Below are positions 33,598-42,890 of a stretch of DNA of 64,000 nt, in pieces. Within the stretch, counting starts at the first letter, position 1; the number at the start of each line of letters is the position of its first letter. Location: the NCBI RefSeq assembly GCF_044761985.1, contig NZ_JBIWDK010000003.1:494789-558788 (forward strand). The letters run 5' to 3'. The notes under the pieces are model-generated. The model made no database searches. It was not told the DNA's origin and saw nothing but the letters and a program-made list of their open reading frames with translations. This DNA is from Peribacillus sp044761985. GTDB taxonomy: Bacteria; Bacillota; Bacilli; Bacillales; DSM-1321. Both the position numbers and the translations under genes were made by a program.

Positions 33598-33852
33598 AGG
33601 ATGATGCCAATTGGGTAACTGGTTCTTTTCACAAGGTTGGGTACTTGAAATCTTTCATAAATTGAAGGGTTTTTTTTTGTTTGAAAAGGTCATAAGGGTT
33701 CCCGTCATTTTCTGTCTTCTGTTGCTTTGAATTTTATCGCAATATAAGAAGTTTTGTCTTTTTTTGCGAACCTATTTACATATAAGGTATATTTTGTAAT
33801 AATTCTTAAATATAATCAAACTCTAAAAAGGGCAGGAGTAGTGAATATAGGT

Positions 33853-34095
33853 ATGAATTGTCGGAATGCAATGGAAATTTGTAACGAAATACGAATAAAA
33901 CGGTGGGAAATGATGGATTTTGCGCAAATACACGGAATGAGTCATAATCATACCATTCGGATCAGTGAGGAGCTTGATAAACTGATTAATGAATATTTGA
34001 TTCTGCAACATCATACGCCTATTGAAATGAGAGTGGAAACAAAAGACTTGGTCGTCATCTTACAGGAACCTTTCTACAATGATTACTTCCTTTAA
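33853..34095 (+). CDS. spo0E: Spo0E-family aspartyl phosphatase
   Basis: A small protein with the Spo0E-like domain: RWEMMDFAQIHGMSHNHTIRISEELDKLINEYL, in which the SEELDxLIxxY signature supplies the residues that dephosphorylate Spo0A~P. Such phosphatases delay sporulation. Start choice is uncertain: ATG at 33853 gives 80 residues, whereas GTG at 33841 lies two bases after AGGAG and would add four; neither is spaced ideally. The C-terminal extension (about 25 residues after the domain) is longer than in the tiny YnzD-type members. In B. subtilis, spo0E lies between kinE and kinD, as here; YisI or YnzD type is an alternative. Confidence 0.8.
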   Translation: MNCRNAMEICNEIRIKRWEMMDFAQIHGMSHNHTIRISEELDKLINEYLILQHHTPIEMRVETKDLVVILQEPFYNDYFL

Positions 34096-34167
34096 TAAAA
34101 TATATAAGAAAATGGATCGTGAATTTATCTTTGGATAGCAGTGACTATGAAGAAATAGAGGTCAAGA

Positions 34168-34725
34168 ATGGAATATATTCAACTAGTAAAACGAGGGGAG
34201 ATTAGCCAGGCGGCATTATTTTTTATCGAAGGGGAACTGATGAATGTCATTGTTATGGATCCTGATCGATTTAATTCCGGTGATGCCGTTATCTGCCTGC
34301 ATAAATCCCAAACATTCGAAACGAATATCATAAAAAAACAAGAGAATAATCTATACTTATTTGTTCCATGGTACGATACCCTTCAGGATAGTGAAAGAAG
34401 ACGGGCTGCAAGGGTATCGTATGTTGCTCAAGGAAAAATCCAGTCCCCCCAAAAAAGTGAAAGGGTTCAGTTGATTGATTTGAGCATCAAGGGCCTAGGA
34501 TTTTCGTGTGAAAACAAACTAATGAAAGCAGAGTTGCATACCATCACCTTTATGATTGATCATGCCAGGAATCATTTTACCATCAGGATACAAAATGAGC
34601 GGGAAATGGAAGATGCATATCGGTATGGAGTCAGTTTCATAGGAGTGCCTGTCAAAGATTTGTTTTATGTCAGGAGATATATTCTTAACAGTCAGCTTGA
34701 TAAATTATCATCTGCGGCTGTTTAA
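34168..34725 (+). CDS. PilZ-domain protein
   Basis: A 185-residue cytoplasmic protein. The N-terminal half (about 1-75) forms a beta-rich YcgR-N-like domain. The C-terminal PilZ domain starts with SERRRAARVSY (about 77-87), giving the c-di-GMP-binding RxxxR, and continues with DLSIKGLGF (about 104-112), the D/NxSxxG motif. Both halves of the binding site are intact. It may act as a c-di-GMP receptor for motility or exopolysaccharide, as in YpfA/DgrA. A second PilZ protein lies at 44661 and a degenerate EAL protein at 61650. Confidence 0.82.
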   Translation: MEYIQLVKRGEISQAALFFIEGELMNVIVMDPDRFNSGDAVICLHKSQTFETNIIKKQENNLYLFVPWYDTLQDSERRRAARVSYVAQGKIQSPQKSERVQLIDLSIKGLGFSCENKLMKAELHTITFMIDHARNHFTIRIQNEREMEDAYRYGVSFIGVPVKDLFYVRRYILNSQLDKLSSAAV

Positions 34726-34732
34726 AAAGGAA

Positions 34733-34764
34733 AAAGGCTGACTCACATAAGGAGCCAGCCTTTG
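34733..34764. terminator. bidirectional terminator
   Basis: AAAGGCTGACTC / GAGCCAGCCTTT stem with one A-C mismatch and a seven-base loop, between the PilZ gene and the convergent ZIP gene. Confidence 0.7.
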
Positions 34765-34777
34765 TCATGTTCAATTA

Positions 34778-35509
34778 TCATAGAATTTCCAATAAGATGA
34801 CCATAAATAAGAGTCCGACTATGAAGGAATAGGTGGAGGTGCGCTCATTCCCATCCCCGTGACTTTCGGGAATCAATTCTTTGTAGACGATGAATAGCAT
34901 AGCCCCAGCGGCAAATGCAAGACCATAAGGGACCAAGAATTCAATATAAGAGGTTAAGTAATATCCTAATAGACCCGTGACGATTTCTATGGCGCCAGTT
35001 AAGGTGGCAATTATGAAAGCCGTGAATCTCCCAATTTTTTGATTGATTAGAAACAATGCGACGAGCAAGCCTTCGGGAGCATTTTGGAGACCTATTGCAA
35101 AAGCTATCAAATTCCCTGTATCAGGCGCATTTGAGGCATAACTGACCCCAACGGAGAGACCTTCAGGAATATTGTGCAATGTGATGGCCGTGATGATGAG
35201 CAAAGCTTTCTCATCAAATTGAATACCACTTTTCGTATGGCCGAGATCAATGTGTGGAATATTTTTTTCCATCATCGTTAAAGTTAAGACTCCGAGGAAA
35301 ACCCCGATGATAAGTTGGATATACCCCCCGGTTGCCAATGATTCTGGAATGAGGCTTAGCAAGGAAGCAGCCATCATGATTCCAGCTGTAAATGCTAAAA
35401 GTGTATCCCTGAATCGATGGGTCATGGACCCTTTAATGAAAAGAATCGGTAGCGCACCGGCCCCTGTAGACATAGCAGAGAGGATACTGCCTAATAAAAC
35501 TCCACTCAT
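34778..35509 (-). CDS. ZIP-family divalent metal transporter
   Basis: A 243-residue membrane protein with eight predicted helices. The metal-site motifs of ZIP transporters are present: HNIPEGLSVGV in helix IV and QNAPEGLLVAL in helix V. A His/Asp-containing loop (IDLGHTKSGIQFDE) lies between helices III and IV. It would import Zn2+ or a related ion. No Zur-like box was noticed in the short upstream region. Orientation is leftward, adjacent to an MFS gene on the same strand with a 113-base gap. GAGAAA-type ribosome site only; moderate. Confidence 0.88.
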   Translation of the reverse strand: MSGVLLGSILSAMSTGAGALPILFIKGSMTHRFRDTLLAFTAGIMMAASLLSLIPESLATGGYIQLIIGVFLGVLTLTMMEKNIPHIDLGHTKSGIQFDEKALLIITAITLHNIPEGLSVGVSYASNAPDTGNLIAFAIGLQNAPEGLLVALFLINQKIGRFTAFIIATLTGAIEIVTGLLGYYLTSYIEFLVPYGLAFAAGAMLFIVYKELIPESHGDGNERTSTYSFIVGLLFMVILLEIL

Positions 35510-35622
35510 AAATTTCTCCTTTGCATGGTTGTTCTTTTTTCATTCTTTCTTTTTTCTTCTTCTCTGGGTAAAACAATAATGTATTGTATTTTTGATTATC
35601 CAAATTGGTTACAGTGTGAAAC

Positions 35623-36846
35623 CTATTTTTCGGGATACCATTGTTTTAACATGAAATCACTTGGTAGGAAGACACTGAGGATCCCTAGCAAGGGCAAAAA
35701 TCCTACGATTTTAATCATGGCTGCAATCCCGATAATATCTGCAATCGCCCCCAATGAAACGGATCCAATCGCCCCCATGCCAAAAGCGAGTCCTACAGTT
35801 AGACCAGCCATTGTCCCCACTTTACCGGGAACTAATTCCTGTGCATATATGACGGTAACGGAAAAACTGCTCATGATGATGAATCCGGCAATCAGTAATA
35901 GAATGAAAGCTGCAATCGGTGGTACGAATGGCAGAAGACCGGTTATCGGCGTACTTGCAGCAAAGGAAAAAAGTATCACGTTTTTCCGCCCAAAGCGGTC
36001 GGCGAGCGGGCCACCGAAAAATGTCCCGACTGCCCCAGCGGCTAAAAAGGCAAAAAGGAAGATCTGTGCCGCTTTTATTGTGAATGAGTGCTGTTCGATT
36101 AAATAAAAACTATAAAAATTTGTCATGCAGGATACATACCAGGAGCGGGCGAAGATAATGAATAATATTAAGACCAAGGCTTTGGCCACTTTATTGGAAC
36201 GCTCTTTATTAACGACTTTAGCCGCCAGAGTTTTTGGCTGAAAATGCACGAGCCTTTGGGAATACCACTTGGCTATGTACAGTAATAGCATGACCGCGGC
36301 AAAGGCAACGAAAGCAAACCAGAGAGCGCCCTTCTGCCCGAACGGGACAAGAATGATGGCCGTGATGAGCGGAGCTAGTGCCTGCCCACTGTTTCCACCC
36401 ACTTGATAAATTGACTGGGCCAATCCACGCTTGGGACCTCCAGCCATATAGGCGACTCTGGATCCTTCTGGGTGGAAAATGGCTGATCCAAAGCCCATTA
36501 AAACGACAGCACCGAGTATAGTTATATAGTTTGGTGCAAGAGCCAGGATGATGACTCCGATTAATGTGCTGGTTAATCCAACTGGCAAAGCATAAGGCAG
36601 TGGCTTTTTATCGGTATAAAATCCGACAGCTGGCTGTAGAAGTGATGAGATGATGTTCAGGCAGAAGGCAATCATGCCCAACTGTGTATAAGTTAAAGAC
36701 ATGGATTTTTCTAGGATGGGAAACATGGCCGGTACCACGGCCTGAAGAGAATCATTCATTAAGTGGCATATGCCAATAATAATCATTATTTTGAGGGTCA
36801 TCTCTTGATTTTTTGGTATAGGTTTAGTTGCTGTGGTACTTGCCAT
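35623..36846 (-). CDS. MFS transporter, fosmidomycin-resistance (Fsr) type
   Basis: A 407-residue major-facilitator protein with twelve predicted helices. Fsr-type features include CHLMNDSLQAVVPAMFP in the first helix, GFGSAIFHPEGSRVAYMAGG in the fourth, QSIYQVGGNSGQALAPL in the fifth, and a basic loop GGPLADRFGRKNV. Proteins of this type export small molecules such as fosmidomycin; the native substrate here is unknown. The ATG at 36846 is preceded by AGAAAGAAGG. Divergence from the kinase gene on its right is absent: both run leftward. Confidence 0.85.
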   Translation of the reverse strand: MASTTATKPIPKNQEMTLKIMIIIGICHLMNDSLQAVVPAMFPILEKSMSLTYTQLGMIAFCLNIISSLLQPAVGFYTDKKPLPYALPVGLTSTLIGVIILALAPNYITILGAVVLMGFGSAIFHPEGSRVAYMAGGPKRGLAQSIYQVGGNSGQALAPLITAIILVPFGQKGALWFAFVAFAAVMLLLYIAKWYSQRLVHFQPKTLAAKVVNKERSNKVAKALVLILFIIFARSWYVSCMTNFYSFYLIEQHSFTIKAAQIFLFAFLAAGAVGTFFGGPLADRFGRKNVILFSFAASTPITGLLPFVPPIAAFILLLIAGFIIMSSFSVTVIYAQELVPGKVGTMAGLTVGLAFGMGAIGSVSLGAIADIIGIAAMIKIVGFLPLLGILSVFLPSDFMLKQWYPEK

Positions 36847-36969
36847 ATGTATTTGCCTTCTTTCTAAATTAGAATCTTATTCTAGTGACCTTTTATTTAA
36901 GGTCCGTCAAGATGATTATCTTAGGATAGAAGGGTTTACTTTACTGAAACGTGATTCTTTCCATATAGA

Positions 36970-38472
36970 TTACTTACTCACGTTCTCTTTTAGGATTGGT
37001 AAGCGAATCATGACCGTCGTACCCTCCGAAAGCTTGCTTGTAATCTCGATTGTTCCATTGAAGAGTTCGATGATTCTCTTGCAGACGAAAAGTCCTAAAC
37101 CGGTCCCTTCCTTTTTGGAAGTATAGAATGGCTCAAATACTTTCTGGATGTCGTTCGATTCCAACCCGTGTCCAGTGTCAATGATTTCTATAATAGCTTC
37201 TTGTTTTTTTTGATAAATATGTATGGTCAGGTTTTTGCCTTGTTCCATGGCCTCAAAGCCATTTTTTGCTATATTAAGTATGACCTGCTTGAGTTGGTCC
37301 TTCGTACAGTATACAGGAAGTGGTGACCTAACTATATCCCATTCGACTTCGATACAGTAAAAACGAGCTTCAGATTCTATTATCGGTCTTAATTCAGCAA
37401 CGATACCGCGTACATCATATGAGGATAAGTTTTGCACCATCGGCTTACCTAGAATCAAGAACTCACTGACGATACTGTTTATCCTTTCTATCTCTTTCAT
37501 GATGATGGAATAATAAAACTGGTCTTGTTCATCTGGATGCTTCTCATTTAGCAATTGGACAAGTCCTTTTATGCCCGTGAGTGGATTTTTGATTTCATGT
37601 GCAGTACTTGCTGCAAGTGTACCTACGAAATTCAACTTTTGGTCATCAATGAGTTGTTTTTGTTTTTTTGAATTCCTACGATAGAGGAACTCATATACAA
37701 TAATATAAATCACATGGGTGATGATGAAGGTGAAAAATATAAAAGAATAGAATATATGGATGTTTTGGGTATCCTTTTTTTCAAGCATTTTAACTGATAT
37801 GGACCATTCGGCTTCTGTCAAGGGGAGGGTCATCCATCTTGAACTTGGGTTTACATTCCCGATATTTATATCAACGACCTTTTCTCTCTCATTCGTTTGA
37901 AGTTTTACTGTTTGTTCAGGTGAAAGTGTATTCAAGATATTCTTTAAATAATCGAATTTGATCTGAACCAATAAAAATCCCCGTACTTCCTTATCCTTTT
38001 CCAATATTGGGGCGAAGATGGTGAAGCATGTACAATTCAAATCATCAATTCCTGTTTTGTGGGCCATCACCGCTTTTTGAGTATTTATAGCTAAGTCCAT
38101 ATCTTCATGATTAATTAATTTGGATTGGGGGGGCTGCTTGCTTGTACTATGTATGGTCATTCCTTCTCGATCCAGTAGATAAATGTCAGCGTATCTGGGG
38201 TCTGTATCTTTGATGGAGTCTAACAATTGATTCTTTGATTTTTCGTCCATATATGGAATAGAACGGTTACGACTCAACCATTCCACATTTCCCTTGGTTT
38301 CCCTGATTACTTGGTCTATCGATTTTTGATAAACGGATCCAATCCATTCAGCCTTTGCTTTCCGTTCTTCTTGGATGGAATAATCAAAATATAACCAATA
38401 AGTGATAGTTAAAATGATTAATGGTAAAATGACAATAAGTATGTATTTCGAAAATCTCTGCCTTGAATTCAT
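36970..38472 (-). CDS. kinD: sensor histidine kinase with extracellular Cache domain (KinD-like)
   Basis: A 500-residue kinase. The first transmembrane helix is at about 9-29, an extracytoplasmic Cache-type sensor at about 30-230, the second helix at about 241-262, then HisKA with His292 in STAHEIKNPLTG and an HATPase domain (NIAKNGFEAM, DTGHGLE, EPFYTSK, GTGLGLFV). KinD of B. subtilis has the same length and layout, and also lies beside mhqR, supporting the name. KinD influences biofilm versus sporulation by feeding the Spo0F/Spo0A phosphorelay and responds to extracellular or lipid cues. The Cache domain has two close Cys (NCTC at about 146-149). Divergent from the MarR gene. Confidence 0.85.
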   Translation of the reverse strand: MNSRQRFSKYILIVILPLIILTITYWLYFDYSIQEERKAKAEWIGSVYQKSIDQVIRETKGNVEWLSRNRSIPYMDEKSKNQLLDSIKDTDPRYADIYLLDREGMTIHSTSKQPPQSKLINHEDMDLAINTQKAVMAHKTGIDDLNCTCFTIFAPILEKDKEVRGFLLVQIKFDYLKNILNTLSPEQTVKLQTNEREKVVDINIGNVNPSSRWMTLPLTEAEWSISVKMLEKKDTQNIHIFYSFIFFTFIITHVIYIIVYEFLYRRNSKKQKQLIDDQKLNFVGTLAASTAHEIKNPLTGIKGLVQLLNEKHPDEQDQFYYSIIMKEIERINSIVSEFLILGKPMVQNLSSYDVRGIVAELRPIIESEARFYCIEVEWDIVRSPLPVYCTKDQLKQVILNIAKNGFEAMEQGKNLTIHIYQKKQEAIIEIIDTGHGLESNDIQKVFEPFYTSKKEGTGLGLFVCKRIIELFNGTIEITSKLSEGTTVMIRLPILKENVSK

Positions 38473-38553
38473 GTGGTCACTACTTTTATTTTTTCTTTTA
38501 GTATATCAAACTGGAGAATTAAACAATAGCAATAGCCATGCCCTATAGGCAAA

Positions 38554-38582
38554 TTGACAAAAAAGGCGCAATAGAATATAAT
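38554..38582 (+). promoter_or_regulatory. perfect-consensus sigma-A promoter of MarR gene
   Basis: TTGACA (38554-38559), exactly 17 bases, TATAAT (38577-38582): a full match to the vegetative consensus. Immediately downstream are TTTTAATTAAAA (38601-38612) inside an AACCTT / AAGGTT inverted repeat (38583-38588, 38618-38623), which could be an operator for autorepression. Confidence 0.85.
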
Positions 38583-38631
38583 AACCTTCAATTCAAGATA
38601 TTTTAATTAAAAATTTTAAGGTTGTGAAGTT

Positions 38632-39069
38632 ATGGGGAATGATAGCATCCAACAGTCATTAAAGCTGTTTATCGTGATGTCAAGAGCTCACCGTTCGATT
38701 AATGATATAGTGAATAAACATATAGCTGAAGCGGGCTTGAATCCTACTGAATTTGCCGTACTTGAACTGTTATATCATAAAGGTGATCAACCTCTTCAAC
38801 AAATCGGTGGCAAGATCCTGCTTGCAAGCGGTAGCATTACTTATGTAGTGGACAAGCTTGAACAGAAGGAGTTTTTACAGCGGATAGCTTGTAAAGATGA
38901 CCGACGTGTAACGTTTGCCAAAATTACGGATAAAGGTAAAGCCTTTATTGAGGATGTCTTTCCTGATCATGAAAAAAGAATCGATGATGTGATGAGCGTC
39001 CTTACGAAAGAGGAAAAAGAAACGGCAATAGAATTACTGAAAAAGATTGGTTACTCCGCAAAAAAATAA
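38632..39069 (+). CDS. mhqR: MarR-family regulator (MhqR-like)
   Basis: A 145-residue winged-helix regulator. The core reads LNPTEFAVLELLYHKGDQPLQ, then IGGKILLASGSITYVVDKLEQKEFL (recognition helix) and the wing RIACKDDRRVTFAKITDKGK. MhqR represses quinone- and azo-reductase/dioxygenase genes and responds to methylhydroquinone-type stress. The assignment rests on length, general sequence and its position beside kinD, as in B. subtilis; it is not proven. No aromatic-detoxification target gene is adjacent. The gene has a perfect sigma-A promoter, which fits strong control by repression. Confidence 0.75.
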   Translation: MGNDSIQQSLKLFIVMSRAHRSINDIVNKHIAEAGLNPTEFAVLELLYHKGDQPLQQIGGKILLASGSITYVVDKLEQKEFLQRIACKDDRRVTFAKITDKGKAFIEDVFPDHEKRIDDVMSVLTKEEKETAIELLKKIGYSAKK

Positions 39070-39082
39070 TCCAGTAAACCAG

Positions 39083-39108
39083 CACCTTAATTTAATTGAG
39101 GTGTTTTT
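39083..39108 (+). terminator. terminator of MarR gene
   Basis: CACCTTAA / TTGAGGTG stem with a short loop, followed by T5. Confidence 0.7.
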
Positions 39109-39308
39109 GTAGTTTTATTATGATTCGTCCGAAACTGACGGTCATGCCCACTAAAGGCGGAGAACCCTATTACTTTTTTCGTAAATAGGAAGGCTTTACA
39201 TAAGAATATGGCGAATGTAATTATGTCCTATTTTAACTGGCAACCAATGAACACGATAGGTGTTTTTTGGGGAAAAAGGGATACAAATGATGAAATTGGG
39301 GTGTAAGT

Positions 39309-41003
39309 ATGAAATTTAATGAGTATAAATATGAACGGCCTGAATTGGATGACATTAAAGGGAAGTTCACGAAAGCTCTTAAGCAGTTTGTGGATGCGAC
39401 TGAGGTTGAAGAACAAGTAGAGGCCATAAGTGAAATAAATGCCATTCGAAACTATGTTGGTACGATGAGCAATCTGGTCTATATTCGGCATACCATTGAT
39501 ACGACTGATGAGTTTTATAAAAATGAAAATGATTATTTGGACGAATTCTCACCTGAAATGGAGGAAATGACTTCCGCGTTTTATACAGAACTCGTTCAAT
39601 CGAAATTCCGTCGGGAACTTGAGTCCAAGTGGGGAAGGCAACTATTTGATTTGGCTGAGGCACAGCTCAAAACGTTCTCGCCGGAAATCATCCCGCAACT
39701 GCAAAAAGAAAATAAGCTGGCAAGTGAGTACTCACAGTTAATAGCTTCCGCGAAAATTGAATTTGAGGGAGAAGAGCGGACATTGGCACAGCTTCAGCCC
39801 TTCATGGAGTCTGAGAGCCGTTCCATCAGAAAAATGGCAAGTGATGCTTACTATGGTTTCTTTGCAGAGAAGCAGGACGAACTGGATCGGATTTTTGATG
39901 AGCTGGTAAAGGTGCGACATGGCATAGCAACGACATTAGGGTATGATAACTTCGTCGAGCTAGGTTATTATCGCATGACACGGACCGATTATAATGCAGA
40001 GATGGTGGCAGCTTTCCGTAAACAGGTGAAAGAGGAAGTGGTCCCGCTCGTTACCCGCTTGAAGGAACGTCAGCAGAAACGCCTAGGTCTGGAGAAACTC
40101 TATTATTACGATGAGAATTTCCAATTCAGTACGGGGAATGCCGTTCCTAAAGGCGAAGCGGAGTGGATCGTGGAAAATGGTCAAAAAATGTACCATGAAC
40201 TTTCTGCCGAAACGGATGAGTTTTTCAATTTTATGATTGAAAATGATTTAATGGACCTGGTTGCTAAAAAAGGAAAAGCAAGTGGTGGATATTGTACATT
40301 CATTGAAGATTATAAAGCTCCCTACATTTTTTCCAACTTCAATGGGACATCTGGTGATATCGATGTTCTTACACATGAGGCAGGACACGCTTTCCAGGTG
40401 TATCGAAGCCGTGACCTGGATATTCCGGAATATAATTGGCCAACCTATGAGGCTTGCGAAATCCATTCGATGAGCATGGAGTTCCTTACATGGCCTTGGA
40501 TGGATCTGTTCTTCAAAGAAGATACAGAAAAGTATAAGTTCTCCCATTTAAGTAGCTCGCTCGTGTTCCTGCCATATGGGGTGGCTGTGGATGAATTCCA
40601 ACATTTTGTCTACGAAAATCCAAACGCATCGCCACTTGAGAGAAGACAGGCATGGCGCAAAATCGAGAAGGAATACTTACCTCATCGTGATTATGAAGAG
40701 AACGGATTTTTAGAGGGCGGAGGCTATTGGCAACGTCAAAGTCATATCTATCAGTCTCCATTTTATTACATTGACTATGCTTTGGCTCAAATATGTGCTT
40801 TCCAATTTTGGAAAAAGTCTGTGGAAAAAGATGAAAGTGCGTGGAAGGACTATTTAAACCTTTGTCAACTTGGAGGAAGTAAATCATTCCTTGGGCTCGT
40901 GGAATCGGCCAACCTTGATTCCCCATTTGCAGAAGGTACTGTGCAGTCTGTCGTAAGGGTTATCGATGAATGGCTGAGTTCGGTCGATGACCAAGCTTTA
41001 TAA
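39309..41003 (+). CDS. M3-family oligoendopeptidase
   Basis: A 564-residue zinc metallopeptidase of family M3 (PepF/Pz-peptidase type). The HEAGH zinc motif is at residues 356-360 in LTHEAGHAFQV, with the third ligand Glu about 25 residues on in YEACEIHSMSMEF. It cleaves short peptides in the cytoplasm and recycles them. Length is typical for the M3B group without a signal peptide. The ATG follows GGGGTG. It is a single-gene unit ended by a terminator, inserted between the MarR gene and the ykvI-like gene relative to my memory of B. subtilis, where mot and clpE genes occur. Confidence 0.9.
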   Translation: MKFNEYKYERPELDDIKGKFTKALKQFVDATEVEEQVEAISEINAIRNYVGTMSNLVYIRHTIDTTDEFYKNENDYLDEFSPEMEEMTSAFYTELVQSKFRRELESKWGRQLFDLAEAQLKTFSPEIIPQLQKENKLASEYSQLIASAKIEFEGEERTLAQLQPFMESESRSIRKMASDAYYGFFAEKQDELDRIFDELVKVRHGIATTLGYDNFVELGYYRMTRTDYNAEMVAAFRKQVKEEVVPLVTRLKERQQKRLGLEKLYYYDENFQFSTGNAVPKGEAEWIVENGQKMYHELSAETDEFFNFMIENDLMDLVAKKGKASGGYCTFIEDYKAPYIFSNFNGTSGDIDVLTHEAGHAFQVYRSRDLDIPEYNWPTYEACEIHSMSMEFLTWPWMDLFFKEDTEKYKFSHLSSSLVFLPYGVAVDEFQHFVYENPNASPLERRQAWRKIEKEYLPHRDYEENGFLEGGGYWQRQSHIYQSPFYYIDYALAQICAFQFWKKSVEKDESAWKDYLNLCQLGGSKSFLGLVESANLDSPFAEGTVQSVVRVIDEWLSSVDDQAL

Positions 41004-41047
41004 GTTGTGAAATCTCGTGAATCGTTAGCGGGTCTTCTATAGAAAGG

Positions 41048-41073
41048 CGCTCCCTTTAGAGGGAGCGTTTTTA
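41048..41073 (+). terminator. terminator of oligoendopeptidase gene
   Basis: Perfect CGCTCCCT / AGGGAGCG stem with a four-base loop and a T5 tail. Confidence 0.85.
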
Positions 41074-41174
41074 AAATGGGAGGACCGAAGCTTTCCCATT
41101 AATTTAGGTTAAACTGACTTGGACTGTCTTAAAATTCTCCCTCTTACATATAGATGTAGGGAGGAGGGGTGTAC

Positions 41175-42218
41175 ATGCTTTCTAGGTGGTCAGGAATCTT
41201 TCAGGTTGCAGCCGTTTATGTAGGTACAGTTGTCGGAGCGGGTTTTGCAACTGGAAAGGAGGTTGTTGAGTTCTTTACCCGTTATGGCTTTTATGGCTTT
41301 ATCGGGATTTTAATAGCAGGCTATATTTTCATTTTCAGTGGTACGAAGATCATGTTGATTTCCTCAAGGATCAAGGCAGCTTCCTATGAAGAATTCAATC
41401 AATTTTTATTTGGGAAGAAATTAGCGGGCGTCATCAATGTTTTTTTCCTTATCATGCTGCTAGGTGTTACAGCGGTCATGATTTCGGGATCAGGTGCCGT
41501 TTTCGAGGAACAGCTTGGCATCTCGAAAAACGTTGGGAGCTGGACAACGGCCCTTCTGGCTTCATTGGTTTTGATGCTAGGAATGCGTGGGCTTTTTACA
41601 GTGAATTCTTTTGTTGTTCCCATCATGATTCTATTTAGCTTGATTCTGTTCTTCTCGACTTTAGGCACGGGTGAATTTTTATCTTCTCTAACGCAATTCC
41701 CAGAAGAACGGATCAGCTTGAAGATGATATTCTCCCCGTTTGCCTATACCGCTTTTAACCTGGCTTTAGCGCAGGCGGTGCTTGTTCCGGTGGCGTTTGA
41801 GGTTAAGGATGAAAGGATTATAAAGCAAGGTGCTATTTTGGGTGGGGTATTCCTTACGATTATTCTACTCACTGGGCATTTATCACTTATGACCCTTCCG
41901 GATGTGATGAGCTATGAAATTCCATCGGCGGTCCTTATGAAAATGGTGGGCGGTCATTTACATTGGATGTTCATCTTGGTGATATACGGCGAAATCTTCA
42001 CTTCAGTCATCGGAAATATTTACGGATTGCAGAGGCAAATCAGCAACTATATTAAAGTGCCTGGCATATTCATCATCGCCTTCAGCTTTATTGTGGCGTT
42101 GATTATCGGCACGTACGGATATGGAAGACTCCTGGGTTATCTCTATCCGGTATTTGGATACATAAGTTTACTGTTTTTAATCCTCGTCTGGAAAAGTGAT
42201 GCAGGCAAAAAAATTTAA
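41175..42218 (+). CDS. ykvI: YkvI-like membrane transporter
   Basis: A 347-residue protein with about ten transmembrane segments and an N-terminal AAVYVGTVVGAGFATGKEVVEFF that resembles the substrate-binding unwound helix of LeuT-fold carriers (branched-chain amino-acid carrier relatives). The family is the uncharacterised YkvI group; the substrate is not known. The ATG at 41175 is five bases from GAGGAGGGG; an in-frame GTG at 41169 overlaps that site. Position after the kinD-mhqR region agrees with B. subtilis ykvI. Ended by a long hairpin shared with the convergent lipoprotein gene. Confidence 0.82.
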   Translation: MLSRWSGIFQVAAVYVGTVVGAGFATGKEVVEFFTRYGFYGFIGILIAGYIFIFSGTKIMLISSRIKAASYEEFNQFLFGKKLAGVINVFFLIMLLGVTAVMISGSGAVFEEQLGISKNVGSWTTALLASLVLMLGMRGLFTVNSFVVPIMILFSLILFFSTLGTGEFLSSLTQFPEERISLKMIFSPFAYTAFNLALAQAVLVPVAFEVKDERIIKQGAILGGVFLTIILLTGHLSLMTLPDVMSYEIPSAVLMKMVGGHLHWMFILVIYGEIFTSVIGNIYGLQRQISNYIKVPGIFIIAFSFIVALIIGTYGYGRLLGYLYPVFGYISLLFLILVWKSDAGKKI

Positions 42219-42258
42219 AACGAGGGAAAGGGCTTACGTGCCCTTTCCCTCGTTTTGA
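42217..42258. terminator. bidirectional terminator
   Basis: Perfect 17-base stem AAAACGAGGGAAAGGGC with a six-base loop, A/T flanks on both sides; serves the ykvI-like gene and the convergent lipoprotein gene. Confidence 0.92.
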
Positions 42259-42260
42259 TA

Positions 42261-42890
42261 TCAGGATTCTTTCAGGATTGTTTTAGCCATCTCTAGAAAG
42301 GCATCCCGGTAATCTTTGTCCTTCTTTGTAAACATGGTTAAGCGGACAGGGGACTTCTCATCTTTGAGTAAGACAGAAGTAACCACATCATCGCCGTTCA
42401 CGACTTCATAGCCGGAACCATTATCTATGTTAAGTGCCGGGTCCTCTATCTTCTCTGAAATGCTTTTCAGTTGGGTTTGGACATTTTCCTCTACTTCGTC
42501 CCATTTGACATCGCCCGTTAATAATTCAATCCTCATGGATACAGAGTCGTCATCGGTCAGGAAAAGGACATCCTTTCCAGGCTCCTCGGCAGTCAACTCG
42601 AACTGTTGTAAGACGTATAGGCTGAATGGTTGATTATCACTATTTTTCAGGAAGGCTGTTTCTTCTTTTGCTTCACCATTACTTGTATATTGCAAATTCT
42701 GTTCCATAAGCCTAACCTTTTTTGTCCCTTCAGAACTATCAGTAGCTCCATTTGTTGAGCCTGCTGTATTCTCTTCTTTTACCGTATCTTCTTGTGGTTC
42801 AGCCGTCTTGTCGTCCGTGGTTGTCCCACATCCGCTCAGCAATAGGGCCGCCATTGTCGCTCCGCCTAAATATTGCGTCCATTTTTTCAT
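42261..42890 (-). CDS. hypothetical lipoprotein
   Basis: A 209-residue lipoprotein: signal MKKWTQYLGGATMAALLLSGC with lipobox LLSGC (Cys21), a Thr/Glu/Asp-rich linker to about residue 58, then a globular domain (about 62-209) with alternating beta strands and helices, including LYVLQQFELTAEEPGKD and YEVVNGDDVVTSVLLKDE. It should sit on the outer face of the membrane. No catalytic motif is visible; the fold could be a stress- or wall-related sensing domain. Start chosen at the only ATG before the signal peptide. Leftward single-gene unit. Confidence 0.8.
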   Translation of the reverse strand: MKKWTQYLGGATMAALLLSGCGTTTDDKTAEPQEDTVKEENTAGSTNGATDSSEGTKKVRLMEQNLQYTSNGEAKEETAFLKNSDNQPFSLYVLQQFELTAEEPGKDVLFLTDDDSVSMRIELLTGDVKWDEVEENVQTQLKSISEKIEDPALNIDNGSGYEVVNGDDVVTSVLLKDEKSPVRLTMFTKKDKDYRDAFLEMAKTILKES

